Assembly (NCBI GenBank): GCA_031274595.1
Contig: JAISPX010000173.1
Span: 1-42,534, forward strand
From: Prevotellaceae bacterium
Lineage (GTDB): Bacteria; Bacteroidota; Bacteroidia; Bacteroidales; UBA932
Reading direction: 5' to 3'
DNA length: 42,534 nt
Shown one piece after another: positions 34,292 through 42,188 of the stretch. A program made the position numbers and the translations under genes. The notes under the pieces are model-generated. The model saw only the letters and a program-made list of their open reading frames with translations. It searched no databases and had not been told where the DNA came from. Positions within the stretch are counted from its first letter, which is position 1, and each line of letters starts with the position of its first letter.

Positions 34292-34933
34292 TCATTTCAC
34301 GCATTTCATTAATTCATATTTTGCATTTGTGCCTTCGTTGAAAAGTAAATCCACAATACTTAAATTTGGCGTAAAACCAAACTTTTGCGCAAATACCTGA
34401 TAATATTTTTGAGGTTCGAATGTTTTGTCTTCTTTTGCCAATCGCACTTTGGGGCTTATACTTTCGCGATAATCAAACACAAAATCATCGTCAAAAGTTT
34501 TATACGCATCGGTGAAAAATATTTGCTTGTTTATTTCAAGTAGTTCTAAAATTTTGTTTGTGAGTTTAACGTTGAAATCGAATAAAAAATTTTCCTTATT
34601 TTCGAAAAAAGGTTTTAAGTAATCGCAATAATATTCAAAAAACGGCGACGAGTTATATGCTGTCGTTAGCGCCCGCCAATGCGAATTTTGCCAATTCTGA
34701 ACATAACTTATGCGAACATCCCGTATTGGAATTTTAGCGCCTGCATTGCGTTCAACAGGGATAACAAGAGCGAGTTTGCCGTTTGCCGTAAGTATTTCGC
34801 ACCGATTACGAAAACTTTGTTTTGCGTAATTTTCGTATTGTTCAATATAGATTTTTTCGGAAGCAACAAACTTACTGAAATATTGAATATTTCCGAGATA
34901 AACTGTCGAAAGAAAAACTTCGCCGATATGCAT
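34292..34933 (-). CDS. WbqC family protein
   Basis: A 213-aa WbqC-like protein. Family features are the N-terminal YLGNIQYFSKFVASEKIYIEQYENYAKQSFRNRCEIL and the block LALVIPVERNAGAKIPIRDVRISYVQNWQNSHWRALTTAYNSSPFFEYY. Family members occur in O-antigen or sugar-modification clusters; their biochemical activity is not firmly established. There is no signal peptide, so it is cytoplasmic. Its ATG immediately follows the TAA of the aminotransferase gene (no gap), so the two are translationally coupled. Its 3' end lies 50 bp from cassette B, whose promoter now reads antisense toward it. Confidence 0.9.
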   Translation of the reverse strand: MHIGEVFLSTVYLGNIQYFSKFVASEKIYIEQYENYAKQSFRNRCEILTANGKLALVIPVERNAGAKIPIRDVRISYVQNWQNSHWRALTTAYNSSPFFEYYCDYLKPFFENKENFLFDFNVKLTNKILELLEINKQIFFTDAYKTFDDDFVFDYRESISPKVRLAKEDKTFEPQKYYQVFAQKFGFTPNLSIVDLLFNEGTNAKYELMKCVK

Positions 34934-36112
34934 TTAGCGCAATTGTTGGTTGTAGGCAGATAAAATTTGATTTAACGCTTTTCCAATAATCGCACGCGGA
35001 CAGGCTAAATTTAATCGCATAAAGCCAACGCCTTCGGTTTCGGAAAACACTGTGCCATTATTTAATCCGACTTTTGCTTTATTCACAACAAAATCAACCA
35101 AATCGCGCTGACAAAGGTTCAGCGCTCTGAAATCTATCCACTGTAAATATGTGCCTTCGGGATGTTTTGTTTTTATTTGCGGAATATTTTTTTCAAAGAA
35201 ATCAACTACAAATTTTGCGTTTTCAAAAACGTATTCAAGAAGTTGATTAAGCCAATCTTCGCCATTGTTGTAAGCGGCTTCGAGACCTATCATTCCGTAA
35301 AGATTTCCCTGATCAATATGTAATCTTTTGAGGCAGGCGCAATATTTGTCGTGAAGTTTTTTATTGGATGTAACGGCTACTCCCGAAACTAATCCTGCAA
35401 TATTAAATGTTTTGCTTGGCGCAAAAAATGTAATACATATATCTGCAATTTCTTCAGACAAAGTGGCAATGGAAATATGCCTGTGCGGAGCGAAAACCAA
35501 ATCGGAATGAACTTCGTCGCTTAGGATTATTACTTTGTGTTTCAAACATAATTCTGCAATTTTTTCGAGTTCATCACGCCGCCATACGCGCCCGACAGGA
35601 TTGTGAGGATTACAAAAAATCAACATTTTTGCATCTTTCAACTTTTCATCCAAATCATCAAAATCTATGAAATAATCAAGATTATTATGTTTCAGATTAT
35701 TTACAGCAAGTACGCGGTTGTTGTCGGTTGCGGCAGTAAAAAACGGACGATAAACAGGCGGCATAATCACAATTTTATCGCTTGTTTCGGTTAGCGATTG
35801 CACTGAAAAATTCAATCCCGGCACAACTCCCGGACAATACATAATCCATTCTTTCTTTATATTCCAATCATTACGGCGTTTCTGCCAATTAATAATCGAT
35901 TCAAAATACGATTGTCCCAGAAAACTGTAACCGAAAATTCGATGCTCGGTACGTGCAAGCAAAGCGTCAACAATAGGTTGAGCAACTTTAAAATCCATAT
36001 CGGCAACCCAAAGCGGAAGAATATCGGAACGTCCGAAAACCTGCTCGCAAGCATCATATTTATCGCAATTAGTATTACGTCTGTCTATGATTTCGTCAAA
36101 GTTGTATTGCAT
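34934..36112 (-). CDS. MalY/PatB-type PLP-dependent aminotransferase (C-S lyase)
   Basis: A 392-aa fold-type I PLP enzyme. The N-terminus DILPLWVADMDFKVAQPIVDAL is the MalY/PatB signature. The PLP region includes NPHNPVGRVW, Asp199 in ILSDEVHSDLVF, and the Schiff-base Lys234 in FFAPSKTFNIAGL. The C-terminal GVGFMRLNLACPRAII contains the carboxylate-binding Arg. Such enzymes cleave cystathionine or cysteine conjugates and some act as aminotransferases. It probably produces homocysteine or H2S in the cytoplasm. It is coupled to wbqC and lies 54 bp after the YqeY-like gene, though a functional link is not obvious. Confidence 0.93.
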   Translation of the reverse strand: MQYNFDEIIDRRNTNCDKYDACEQVFGRSDILPLWVADMDFKVAQPIVDALLARTEHRIFGYSFLGQSYFESIINWQKRRNDWNIKKEWIMYCPGVVPGLNFSVQSLTETSDKIVIMPPVYRPFFTAATDNNRVLAVNNLKHNNLDYFIDFDDLDEKLKDAKMLIFCNPHNPVGRVWRRDELEKIAELCLKHKVIILSDEVHSDLVFAPHRHISIATLSEEIADICITFFAPSKTFNIAGLVSGVAVTSNKKLHDKYCACLKRLHIDQGNLYGMIGLEAAYNNGEDWLNQLLEYVFENAKFVVDFFEKNIPQIKTKHPEGTYLQWIDFRALNLCQRDLVDFVVNKAKVGLNNGTVFSETEGVGFMRLNLACPRAIIGKALNQILSAYNQQLR

Positions 36113-36166
36113 ATTTTTATTATTTATTTTTTGTTGCGATTTTAAGCGTTAGTTTACGATAAAATC

Positions 36167-36613
36167 TTACGCCAAAAGTTTTTTTACAATTTCGGAAATC
36201 AGGCGACCATCAGCTTTTCCTGCAAGTTGTTTGGATGCTGCGCCCATAACTTTTCCCATATCTTTAACGGATGTTGCTCCTGTGGCGGTAATAATTTCTT
36301 TCAGCGCAACCGTGATTTCTTCTTCGGAAAGTTGTTTCGGCAAATACTGTTCGATTATTTCGGCTTCGGCAAGTTCCTTTTCAGCAAGTTCGGGACGATT
36401 TTGCTGACTATAAATTGCCGCTGATTCTTTGCGCTGTTTTGCCATTTTCTGCAACATTTTTATTTCAAAATCTTCGGTAATTTCCACTGCATTTTCAGCC
36501 GTTTTTGCAAGCAAAATTCCTGCTTTTATCGAACGTAATGTTTCCAGCCGCAGTTTGTCTTTTGCAAGCATTGCGGTTTTGATGTCGTTGTTTACTGTAA
36601 GTTCTAAACTCAT
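36167..36613 (-). CDS. GatB/YqeY domain protein
   Basis: A 148-aa protein that matches the YqeY family over its whole length. Motifs are KTAMLAKDKLRLETLRSIKAGILLAKT, EIKMLQKMAKQRKESAAIYSQQNRPELAEKELAEAEIIEQYLPKQLSEEEI and the C-terminal GAASKQLAGKADGRLISEIVKKLL. The fold corresponds to the tRNA-binding tail of the GatB amidotransferase subunit. As a stand-alone cytosolic protein its role is uncertain. It lies 78 bp after the phosphorylase gene on the same strand. Confidence 0.94.
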   Translation of the reverse strand: MSLELTVNNDIKTAMLAKDKLRLETLRSIKAGILLAKTAENAVEITEDFEIKMLQKMAKQRKESAAIYSQQNRPELAEKELAEAEIIEQYLPKQLSEEEITVALKEIITATGATSVKDMGKVMGAASKQLAGKADGRLISEIVKKLLA

Positions 36614-36691
36614 GGTATTAATTGTATTATTTTATTATCAGCACGTTTTGTAAAGAGTGCAATTAAGATTATATATTTTTAAAATTATATT

Positions 36692-37567
36692 TTATAATGT
36701 CAATATTTTTTCAAAAGTCATTTCAACCATTTTACGAACATTGTCTTTATAATCGACAAGCGCTGTTTTATTAGTTCGATTTGCAATGATAGTGCAAATT
36801 GTAATGGCATCATGTCCCAAAAGCCGCGACAATCCTGCAATCGCAGAGCCTTCCATTTCAAAGTTCGTGATTTTTTTTCCTCTGTATTCAAATTTTTCAA
36901 TCAAATCATTTTGATTGTCTTTCCAAAGCGGCAAACGCAAAACTCTGCCCTGTGGTCCGTAAAATCCAGGAGCGGAAACAGTCATTCCTTCAACGGTAGC
37001 GTCTTCAAAAAGTTTTATAAGTTTTTCAGAAGCGGCGACAAAATAAGGCACAGGAAGTTTTTCGTGCCAATCCATGTGTTTCACAAAAGCGCTTTCAAAA
37101 TCGAGTAAAGAAACATTATCGCGATTTGCGTAGTAATTCAGCAGTCCATCAAATCCTATCGAAATGTGAGATGAAACAAACGTTCCGATTGGAATTTCGG
37201 GTTGAATAGAGCCTGACGTTCCAAGCCGTATAAGATTAAGCGTTGTGTGCGTTTGTTTTTCGGTGCGCGTTTCAAAATCTATATTTGCCAGAGCGTCAAG
37301 TTCGGTTACAACAATGTCGATATTATCCGTACCTATTCCTGTCGATAAAACAGTTATGCGTTTTCCTTTGTAAGTTCCTGTTGCTGTAACAAATTCGCGG
37401 TTTGACACCGAAAATTCGACAGAGTCGAAATAAGCGGTAATCATGTCAACGCGACCGGGGTCGCCGACAAGCAGAATTGTGTCGGCAATCTGTCCGGGTT
37501 TCAAGTGTAAATGAAATATACTGCCATCTTCATTTATAATCAATTCCGATTCTTCAATTTTTCTCAT
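36692..37567 (-). CDS. Nucleoside phosphorylase, uridine-phosphorylase-like
   Basis: A 291-aa PNP/UDP-family phosphorylase. The phosphate loop is ILLVGDPGRVDMI. KRITVLSTGIGTDNIDIVVTEL and IRLGTSGSIQPEIPIGTFV are core strands. FEMEGSAIAGLSRLLGHDAITICTIIANR carries the ribose-binding Met-Glu and the catalytic region. It cleaves uridine or a related nucleoside with phosphate to ribose-1-phosphate and base in the cytoplasm (pyrimidine salvage). The length is greater than the classical 250 aa of enteric Udp, mainly through an N-terminal segment. A minus-strand TATCTTTG box at 37596-37603 is suitably placed for a promoter, although a matching -33 box is not seen. Confidence 0.9.
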   Translation of the reverse strand: MRKIEESELIINEDGSIFHLHLKPGQIADTILLVGDPGRVDMITAYFDSVEFSVSNREFVTATGTYKGKRITVLSTGIGTDNIDIVVTELDALANIDFETRTEKQTHTTLNLIRLGTSGSIQPEIPIGTFVSSHISIGFDGLLNYYANRDNVSLLDFESAFVKHMDWHEKLPVPYFVAASEKLIKLFEDATVEGMTVSAPGFYGPQGRVLRLPLWKDNQNDLIEKFEYRGKKITNFEMEGSAIAGLSRLLGHDAITICTIIANRTNKTALVDYKDNVRKMVEMTFEKILTL

Positions 37568-37769
37568 AATAATATAAAATTAGCGTATTAGGTTTCAAAG
37601 ATATAAAAAACTATTGACAGAAAAAAAATATATGAAAATAAATTTGGTTGTTCTGAGATTTATCTTTGTCGTAATTGCCGTCATTGCAATGGCGTGGCGA
37701 AGAAACAACTCAACAAAATAGCGGTTCGGTATAAAGAAACATTTCTTAACTCTATAATCGAATATATAT

Positions 37770-37801
37770 TTTGTATATATCATATATATGTCATACATTT
37801 G
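37770..37801 (+). promoter_or_regulatory. Promoter of the small protein-calcium ATPase operon
   Basis: TTTG at 37770-37773, 20 bp and TACATTTG at 37794-37801 give a perfect Bacteroidetes promoter. Initiation near 37808 excludes the longer frame starting at 37694 and supports the ATG at 37817. Confidence 0.8.
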
Positions 37802-37816
37802 CAAAAAAATAAAATT

Positions 37817-38032
37817 ATGGAAAGCAATCAAAAGAAGCGTAAACTAATTGATATATCAGACCGAACGGGGAAAATACTCGGAATGATGGCTGTGCAAAAT
37901 AATATGAGTTTCAAAACTTATATCGAAACATTATTGGACGATAAAGCAAACGAAATCAGCAAAGATGAAGTCCTGTTTGCATGGAAAGATGAAATAAAAC
38001 AAAAACGGACAAAAACTGTCCGTAAAAAATAA
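37817..38032 (+). CDS. Small putative DNA-binding (ribbon-helix-helix-like) protein
   Basis: A 71-aa basic protein starting MESNQKKRKLIDISD. The core DISDRTGKILGMMAVQNNMSFKTYIETLLDDKAN reads like a short strand plus two helices of the ribbon-helix-helix/antitoxin type, with a lysine-rich tail. The start is set by the promoter at 37770-37801, which lies inside the longer open frame beginning at 37694. It is 10 bp upstream of the calcium ATPase and surely co-transcribed, so it may regulate that operon. No toxin partner is seen nearby. The fold assignment is tentative. Confidence 0.75.
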   Translation: MESNQKKRKLIDISDRTGKILGMMAVQNNMSFKTYIETLLDDKANEISKDEVLFAWKDEIKQKRTKTVRKK

Positions 38033-38042
38033 ATATTGACAA

Positions 38043-40637
38043 ATGATAAAATACAGAGGACTTACCGCCGAACAGGTAACAGAAAGCAAAAAACTGCATG
38101 GCGAAAATATTGTTACGCCGCCAAAACAAACTTCATTGTGGAAATTATTTTTCGAGAAATTCAACGACCCTATTATTAAAATTCTTTTGGTGGCGGCAAT
38201 TTTGTCGTTCGTAACATCATTTTTCACTAAGGAATTTATAGAAACAATAGGAATTGTATGCGCAATAATTCTGGCTACAGGCGTGGCATTTTGGTTTGAA
38301 ACGGATGCAAAAAAACGGTTTGATATTCTCAATAAAGTTAATGACGACGTTTTGGTGAAAGTTATACGCAACAGCGAAATTTGCGAAATATCCAAACAAA
38401 ATATCGTTGTGGGCGACATTGTTTTAATTGAAATTGGTGAAGAAGTTCCTGCCGACGGCGAATTGCTTGAATCGGTATCGCTAATGGTAAACGAATCTAC
38501 CCTCACAGGCGAACCATCAATTACAAAAACAACAAACAAAGAAAATTTTGATACGGATGCAACGTATCCTTCCAATATGCTAATGCGCGGCACAACCGTA
38601 ATAGAAGGACGAGGAGTGATGCGGATAAAAGCCGTTGGCGACAATACCGAATTTGGTAAGGTTGCTCAACAATCGACAATAGAAAGCGATGAAAAAACGC
38701 CGTTGAACCTGCAATTGTCAAAACTCTCAAAATTTATAGGTCGCATAGGAACAGTTCTTGCAATACTGATTTTTGCAATAATGATTTGTAAAGGTTTAAT
38801 AAACGGAAATCTGCTCAACGCATCATTTATAAATGTTGCCGAAAGTATATTGAATTATTTTATGGTTTCGGTTGTCATAATTGTAATGGCAGTTCCCGAA
38901 GGCTTGCCTATGAGCATTTCGCTGAGCCTTGCAATGAGCATGAGAAAAATGCTGAAAACAAATAATCTTGTTCGCAAAATGCACGCCTGCGAAACTATGG
39001 GCGCTGTAACCGTTATATGTACGGATAAAACAGGAACTCTCACACAAAATCAAATGCATGTCAACTCTATTCTTATATATGATAATGATATGGAAAAATC
39101 TGTGATTGACGATTTGATTGCGATAAATACAACAGTATTTCTCGATAAAAACGGAAAAGTAATAGGAAATCCTACCGAAGGAGCATTATTGTTATGGTTA
39201 AAAGATAAAGGAAAAGATTATTTTACTCTGCGTAACAGCGTGAAAATTATCGACCAAATACCTTTTTCTACCGAACGCAAATACATGGCTACGCTTGCAG
39301 AATATGAAAACGGTGAAAGACGGCTGTACATAAAAGGAGCGCCCGAAATTGTACGCACTATGTGCGTAGAAAATGAGAATGATGAAATTATTTCGGAGCA
39401 GTTACGCGATTTTCAGAACAAAGCAATGCGCACGCTTGGTTTCGCATATTGCAACTGCAATGTTGATACGGTAAGCGATGCAATCAACAGCGATACTTTA
39501 AGATTCATTGGAATAGCGGCAATTTCCGACCCAGTCAGGGAAGACGTTCCCGAAGCGGTACGAAATTGCCTGAACGCAGGCATTAAGATAAAAATAGTTA
39601 CAGGCGACACTCCTGCCACAGCCTGCGAAATCGCTCGCCAGATAGGACTCTGGAACGATAAAACGGATACCGATATAAACAGAATCACAGGAGTTGAATT
39701 TGCCGAAAAAACCGATGAAGAACTTTTAAATATCATAGATAATTTGAAAATAATGTCGAGAGCGCGCCCAATGGACAAACAACGCCTTGTTCGGCTTTTG
39801 CAGCAGCGCAATGAAGTTGTAGCCGTAACAGGCGATGGAACAAACGATGCTCCTGCGCTTAATTTTGCCCAAGTCGGACTGTCTATGGGTTCGGGAACAT
39901 CGGTTGCAAAAGAAGCAAGCGACATCACGCTGCTCGACGATTCGTTTCACAGCATTGCCACTGCCGTGCTTTGGGGACGTTCGCTGTATCGCAATATTCA
40001 GCGTTTTGTAATGTTTCAACTTACGATAAATTTTACCGCAATTCTCATTGTATTTGCAGGCTCAATTTTCGGCAGCAAATTACCGCTCACCATTACTCAA
40101 ATCTTATGGATAAACCTCATAATGGACACACTTGCCGCTATGGCATTTGCTTCGCTGCCTCCAAGCCATAAGGTGATGAAAGAAAAACCCAGAAAAAAGA
40201 GCGACTTCATAATCACCTCGTCAATGGCTTACTCTATTCTGCTGACAGGCATAATGTTTGTCGGCATTTTGCTGACAATGCTGTTTGTGTGGAAAAATGA
40301 ACTCTCGCCCGAGCAGCTCTCGATACTGTTTACAACATTCGTAATGCTGCAATTCTGGAATATGTTTAATGTGAAGGCATTTGCAAGCGGCAAGTCGGCA
40401 TTTGCGATGCTGAAAAGAAGCAAAGCTTTTTTATCAATAGCAGCCTGTATATTAATAGGACAATTTTTTATAGTAGAATTTGGAGGAAAAATATTTCAAA
40501 CCGTACCGCTGCAAATCGGCGACTGGCTTAAAATCACAGGAGGCACAGCGCTTGTATTGTTATTTGGAGAGATATTCAGACTGTTTACGCAGAAAGTTTT
40601 TAAAAAGAAAACAAAATGGATAGAAATAAACAATTAA
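38043..40637 (+). CDS. Calcium-translocating P-type ATPase, PMCA type
   Basis: An 864-aa P-type ATPase with about ten membrane helices. The actuator domain has LTGEPS, and the phosphorylation site is Asp328 in CTDKTGTLTQNQ. The nucleotide domain has the KGAPE motif, and the hinge is TGDGTNDAPALNFAQVGLSMG. Ion-site helices carry VPEGLPMSISLSLAMSM (M4) and LWINLIMDTLAAMAFASLPP (M6), the pattern of type IIB calcium pumps. The N-terminal cation-ATPase domain begins YRGLTAEQV. It exports Ca2+ from the cytoplasm using ATP. It is the second gene after the small DNA-binding protein. Confidence 0.96.
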   Translation: MIKYRGLTAEQVTESKKLHGENIVTPPKQTSLWKLFFEKFNDPIIKILLVAAILSFVTSFFTKEFIETIGIVCAIILATGVAFWFETDAKKRFDILNKVNDDVLVKVIRNSEICEISKQNIVVGDIVLIEIGEEVPADGELLESVSLMVNESTLTGEPSITKTTNKENFDTDATYPSNMLMRGTTVIEGRGVMRIKAVGDNTEFGKVAQQSTIESDEKTPLNLQLSKLSKFIGRIGTVLAILIFAIMICKGLINGNLLNASFINVAESILNYFMVSVVIIVMAVPEGLPMSISLSLAMSMRKMLKTNNLVRKMHACETMGAVTVICTDKTGTLTQNQMHVNSILIYDNDMEKSVIDDLIAINTTVFLDKNGKVIGNPTEGALLLWLKDKGKDYFTLRNSVKIIDQIPFSTERKYMATLAEYENGERRLYIKGAPEIVRTMCVENENDEIISEQLRDFQNKAMRTLGFAYCNCNVDTVSDAINSDTLRFIGIAAISDPVREDVPEAVRNCLNAGIKIKIVTGDTPATACEIARQIGLWNDKTDTDINRITGVEFAEKTDEELLNIIDNLKIMSRARPMDKQRLVRLLQQRNEVVAVTGDGTNDAPALNFAQVGLSMGSGTSVAKEASDITLLDDSFHSIATAVLWGRSLYRNIQRFVMFQLTINFTAILIVFAGSIFGSKLPLTITQILWINLIMDTLAAMAFASLPPSHKVMKEKPRKKSDFIITSSMAYSILLTGIMFVGILLTMLFVWKNELSPEQLSILFTTFVMLQFWNMFNVKAFASGKSAFAMLKRSKAFLSIAACILIGQFFIVEFGGKIFQTVPLQIGDWLKITGGTALVLLFGEIFRLFTQKVFKKKTKWIEINN

Positions 40638-40759
40638 AGATATAGCAGAACTGAATGTGTAATAAAAAATGCATTAATGTGTTTAATATAATATTTGAAA
40701 GCAATGCAATAATAATTAGGTATTAATTTATTTTATGAACGATATAACAAAAAAAATAT

Positions 40760-40767
40760 TAACTTTG
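40760..40767 (+). promoter_or_regulatory. Promoter -7 box of the HU-HIG gene
   Basis: TAACTTTG matches TAnnTTTG 52 bp before the start codon of the HU-like gene. The corresponding -33 region (near 40736) reads TATGAA, a poor match to TTTG, so the promoter may be activator-dependent or weak. Confidence 0.55.
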
Positions 40768-40807
40768 CACACTGTAAATTAACTTAATTATATTAACAAA
40801 TTAAAAC

Positions 40808-40813
40808 AGGAGG
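40808..40813 (+). promoter_or_regulatory. Strong Shine-Dalgarno site of the HU-HIG gene
   Basis: A perfect AGGAGG lies 6 nt before the ATG at 40820. I saw no comparable site before the other genes of the window, as usual in Bacteroidetes, so the presence of one here suggests high translation and confirms the start. Confidence 0.7.
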
Positions 40814-40819
40814 TACATT

Positions 40820-41194
40820 ATGAAGTACAAACTTATTGAGCGGAAAAATCCGCAAAATCCTCAGGCAACGCCAAAAGTTTATGCTGCGCCTGTAAATGAT
40901 GGCAAAGTGTCGCAAAAAGATATTGCGGCGGATATCGTAGGGCTGTCGTCGCTGTCGCGCGGCGATGTAGCCAACGTAATCGACAGTCTTATAGACACCG
41001 TGCCTAAATATCTGCTTATGGGCAAGAGCGTCAGTCTTGGAGAACTCGGCACGCTGCGCATTTCGTTCACAAGCGAAGGAGTTGCCAGCGCCGAAGACTT
41101 TAGCGTCAGTTTGATTTCGGGTGTAAAAATTATCTTCACGCCAAGCGTAGCACTGAAAAAGAAGATAGAAGAGATACATTTCGAGAAGGAATAA
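40820..41194 (+). CDS. HU-HIG type histone-like DNA-binding protein
   Basis: A 124-aa Bacteroidetes HU-like protein. The N-terminal strand MKYKLIERKNPQNPQATPKVYAAPV is the HU-HIG signature. The IHF/HU core follows: KDIAADIVGLSSLSRGDVANVIDSLIDTVPKYLLMGKSVSLGELGTLRISF. The C-terminal arm GVKIIFTPSVALKKKIEEI completes the fold. It compacts or bends DNA. It has its own promoter box and an unusually good ribosome binding site. A degenerate repeat array follows directly after its stop codon. Confidence 0.94.
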   Translation: MKYKLIERKNPQNPQATPKVYAAPVNDGKVSQKDIAADIVGLSSLSRGDVANVIDSLIDTVPKYLLMGKSVSLGELGTLRISFTSEGVASAEDFSVSLISGVKIIFTPSVALKKKIEEIHFEKE

Positions 41195-41299
41195 AAATTA
41201 CATCCGTATCCGCGTAAAATTACATACGGATGAAAATTTATTTACATACGTATATAAATTTATTTCCGTCCGTATGTAAATTTTGCTACATACGTATGC
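41195..41299. repeat. Degenerate ~22-bp tandem array with CATACGTATG palindromes
   Basis: Five unequal units follow the HU stop codon: about 41194-41215, 41216-41232, 41233-41255, 41256-41277 and 41278-41299. Each begins AAAWTT and ends with a variant of ACATACGTATGT, itself a perfect palindrome in its best form. Units vary by several bases and some carry CCGTCCGTATGT instead. It resembles an eroded minisatellite or an array of operator-like sites. No coding potential is seen. Confidence 0.6.
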
Positions 41300-41338
41300 A
41301 GATTTATGGTTGAGTTAAGTTATTATAAATAAGGTTGT

Positions 41339-41428
41339 ATGAAAAAGTTTTGCATAATACTAATATCTGTTTTTGCCGCAAATACATTTGTGTCAAGTGC
41401 GGCAGATTTTTATACAATAAGAGGATAG
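41339..41428 (+). pseudogene. Truncated start of a secreted protein
   Basis: An ATG at 41339 opens 29 codons: MKKFCIILISVFAANTFVSS followed by AADFYTIRG and TAG. This is a textbook signal peptide with a cleavage site near SSAA, followed by almost no mature protein. It looks like the remnant of an exported protein whose body has been lost, possibly that of the RHS fragment downstream. A genuine small secreted peptide cannot be excluded. Confidence 0.45.
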
Positions 41429-41438
41429 TTAAAATTTT

Positions 41439-41909
41439 ATGACAGAAACTAAACTCGCACTGATAATTCTTTGTGCTATAGAAATATTGATTATAATTTT
41501 GTTTTGTTATGTGATTGTAAAAATTTATCAAGCAAAATATTGGACAAAACACGAAGGATTGATAATATCTTCTGATATTGAAAAAAATATTACTGATGAT
41601 AATGATAGGATGGTAACAACCTTTAAAAACAATATATTTTATAAATATTCTGTAAATTCTATATATTATACATCTCATCGCATCTTCTTTGGTGATTTTA
41701 TATGGCAGAGTTCATATTTAATATCTCGCAAAATAAAAAATAAATACAACGTAAATAATAAAATTGTAATGTATTATAATCCTAAAAAACCACAAGAATC
41801 TGTATTATATCGTGGTATTCACATTATTGTTTTACTTGTGTTTTTAAGTAATTTTATAGTTTTAGGAATGATTATTATATTTTACAAATTAGAACAAAAT
41901 ATATTATAA
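41439..41909 (+). CDS. DUF3592-like membrane protein
   Basis: A 156-aa protein with membrane helices at about 6-30 (LALIILCAIEILIIILFCYVIV) and 127-150 (IHIIVLLVFLSNFIVLGMIIIF). Between them is an extracytoplasmic-type beta region with KYWTKHEGLIISSDI, FYKYSVNSIYYTSHRI and the ending NKIVMYYNPKKPQESVLYRG. This matches the DUF3592 pattern (a Y-x-x-Y core and YYNPxxPxxSVL). Its function is unknown. It sits between a truncated secreted-protein start and an RHS fragment, a setting where immunity proteins occur, but that is only a suggestion from context. Confidence 0.7.
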   Translation: MTETKLALIILCAIEILIIILFCYVIVKIYQAKYWTKHEGLIISSDIEKNITDDNDRMVTTFKNNIFYKYSVNSIYYTSHRIFFGDFIWQSSYLISRKIKNKYNVNNKIVMYYNPKKPQESVLYRGIHIIVLLVFLSNFIVLGMIIIFYKLEQNIL

Positions 41910-41923
41910 AATAAAGCAACACA

Positions 41924-42188
41924 ATGAAATCAAAATACACATATCTTGCAGATGGATGGCAGAAAGGCAGGAGTTTTTGACAGTGCAAACAATGGCTTTG
42001 ATTATTTGGGAAGCATGGTTTATACAAGAAACGTTATTGATTTAACTCTTGAAAGCACAAGTTTTGGCGGCGGCAGAATAAACAAAACAACAAGCGGTTT
42101 TGATATAAACTATTTCATAACCGACCACTTGGGAAGCACAAGAGTGATAGTAAATGCAAACGGAGATATAACAGGACAATACAATTAA
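41924..42188 (+). pseudogene. RHS-repeat core fragment, frameshifted and truncated
   Basis: From ATG 41924 the frame reads MKSKYTYLADGWQKGRSF and stops. One base over, the frame continues as KAGVFDSANNGFDYLGSMVY, then SFGGGRINKT and NYFITDHLGSTRVIVNANGD, ending GQYN at 42188. Together they spell a continuous RHS-associated core segment interrupted by a single-base change near 41961-41970. RHS proteins are large secreted or surface toxins; this is only about 87 residues of one, with no N-terminal repeats or toxin tip. It is most likely a decayed gene or an orphan module. The apparent TTG start at 41946 is an artefact of the frameshift. Confidence 0.7.

Noticed and set aside
37694-37816. Longer start for the small DNA-binding protein
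   Set aside because: The perfect promoter at 37770-37801 lies inside this extension, and the extension is not protein-like.
37931-38644. 237-aa minus-strand ORF opposite the calcium ATPase
   Set aside because: It is the complement of a well-supported ATPase gene and is Ser/Ile-rich with no recognisable family.
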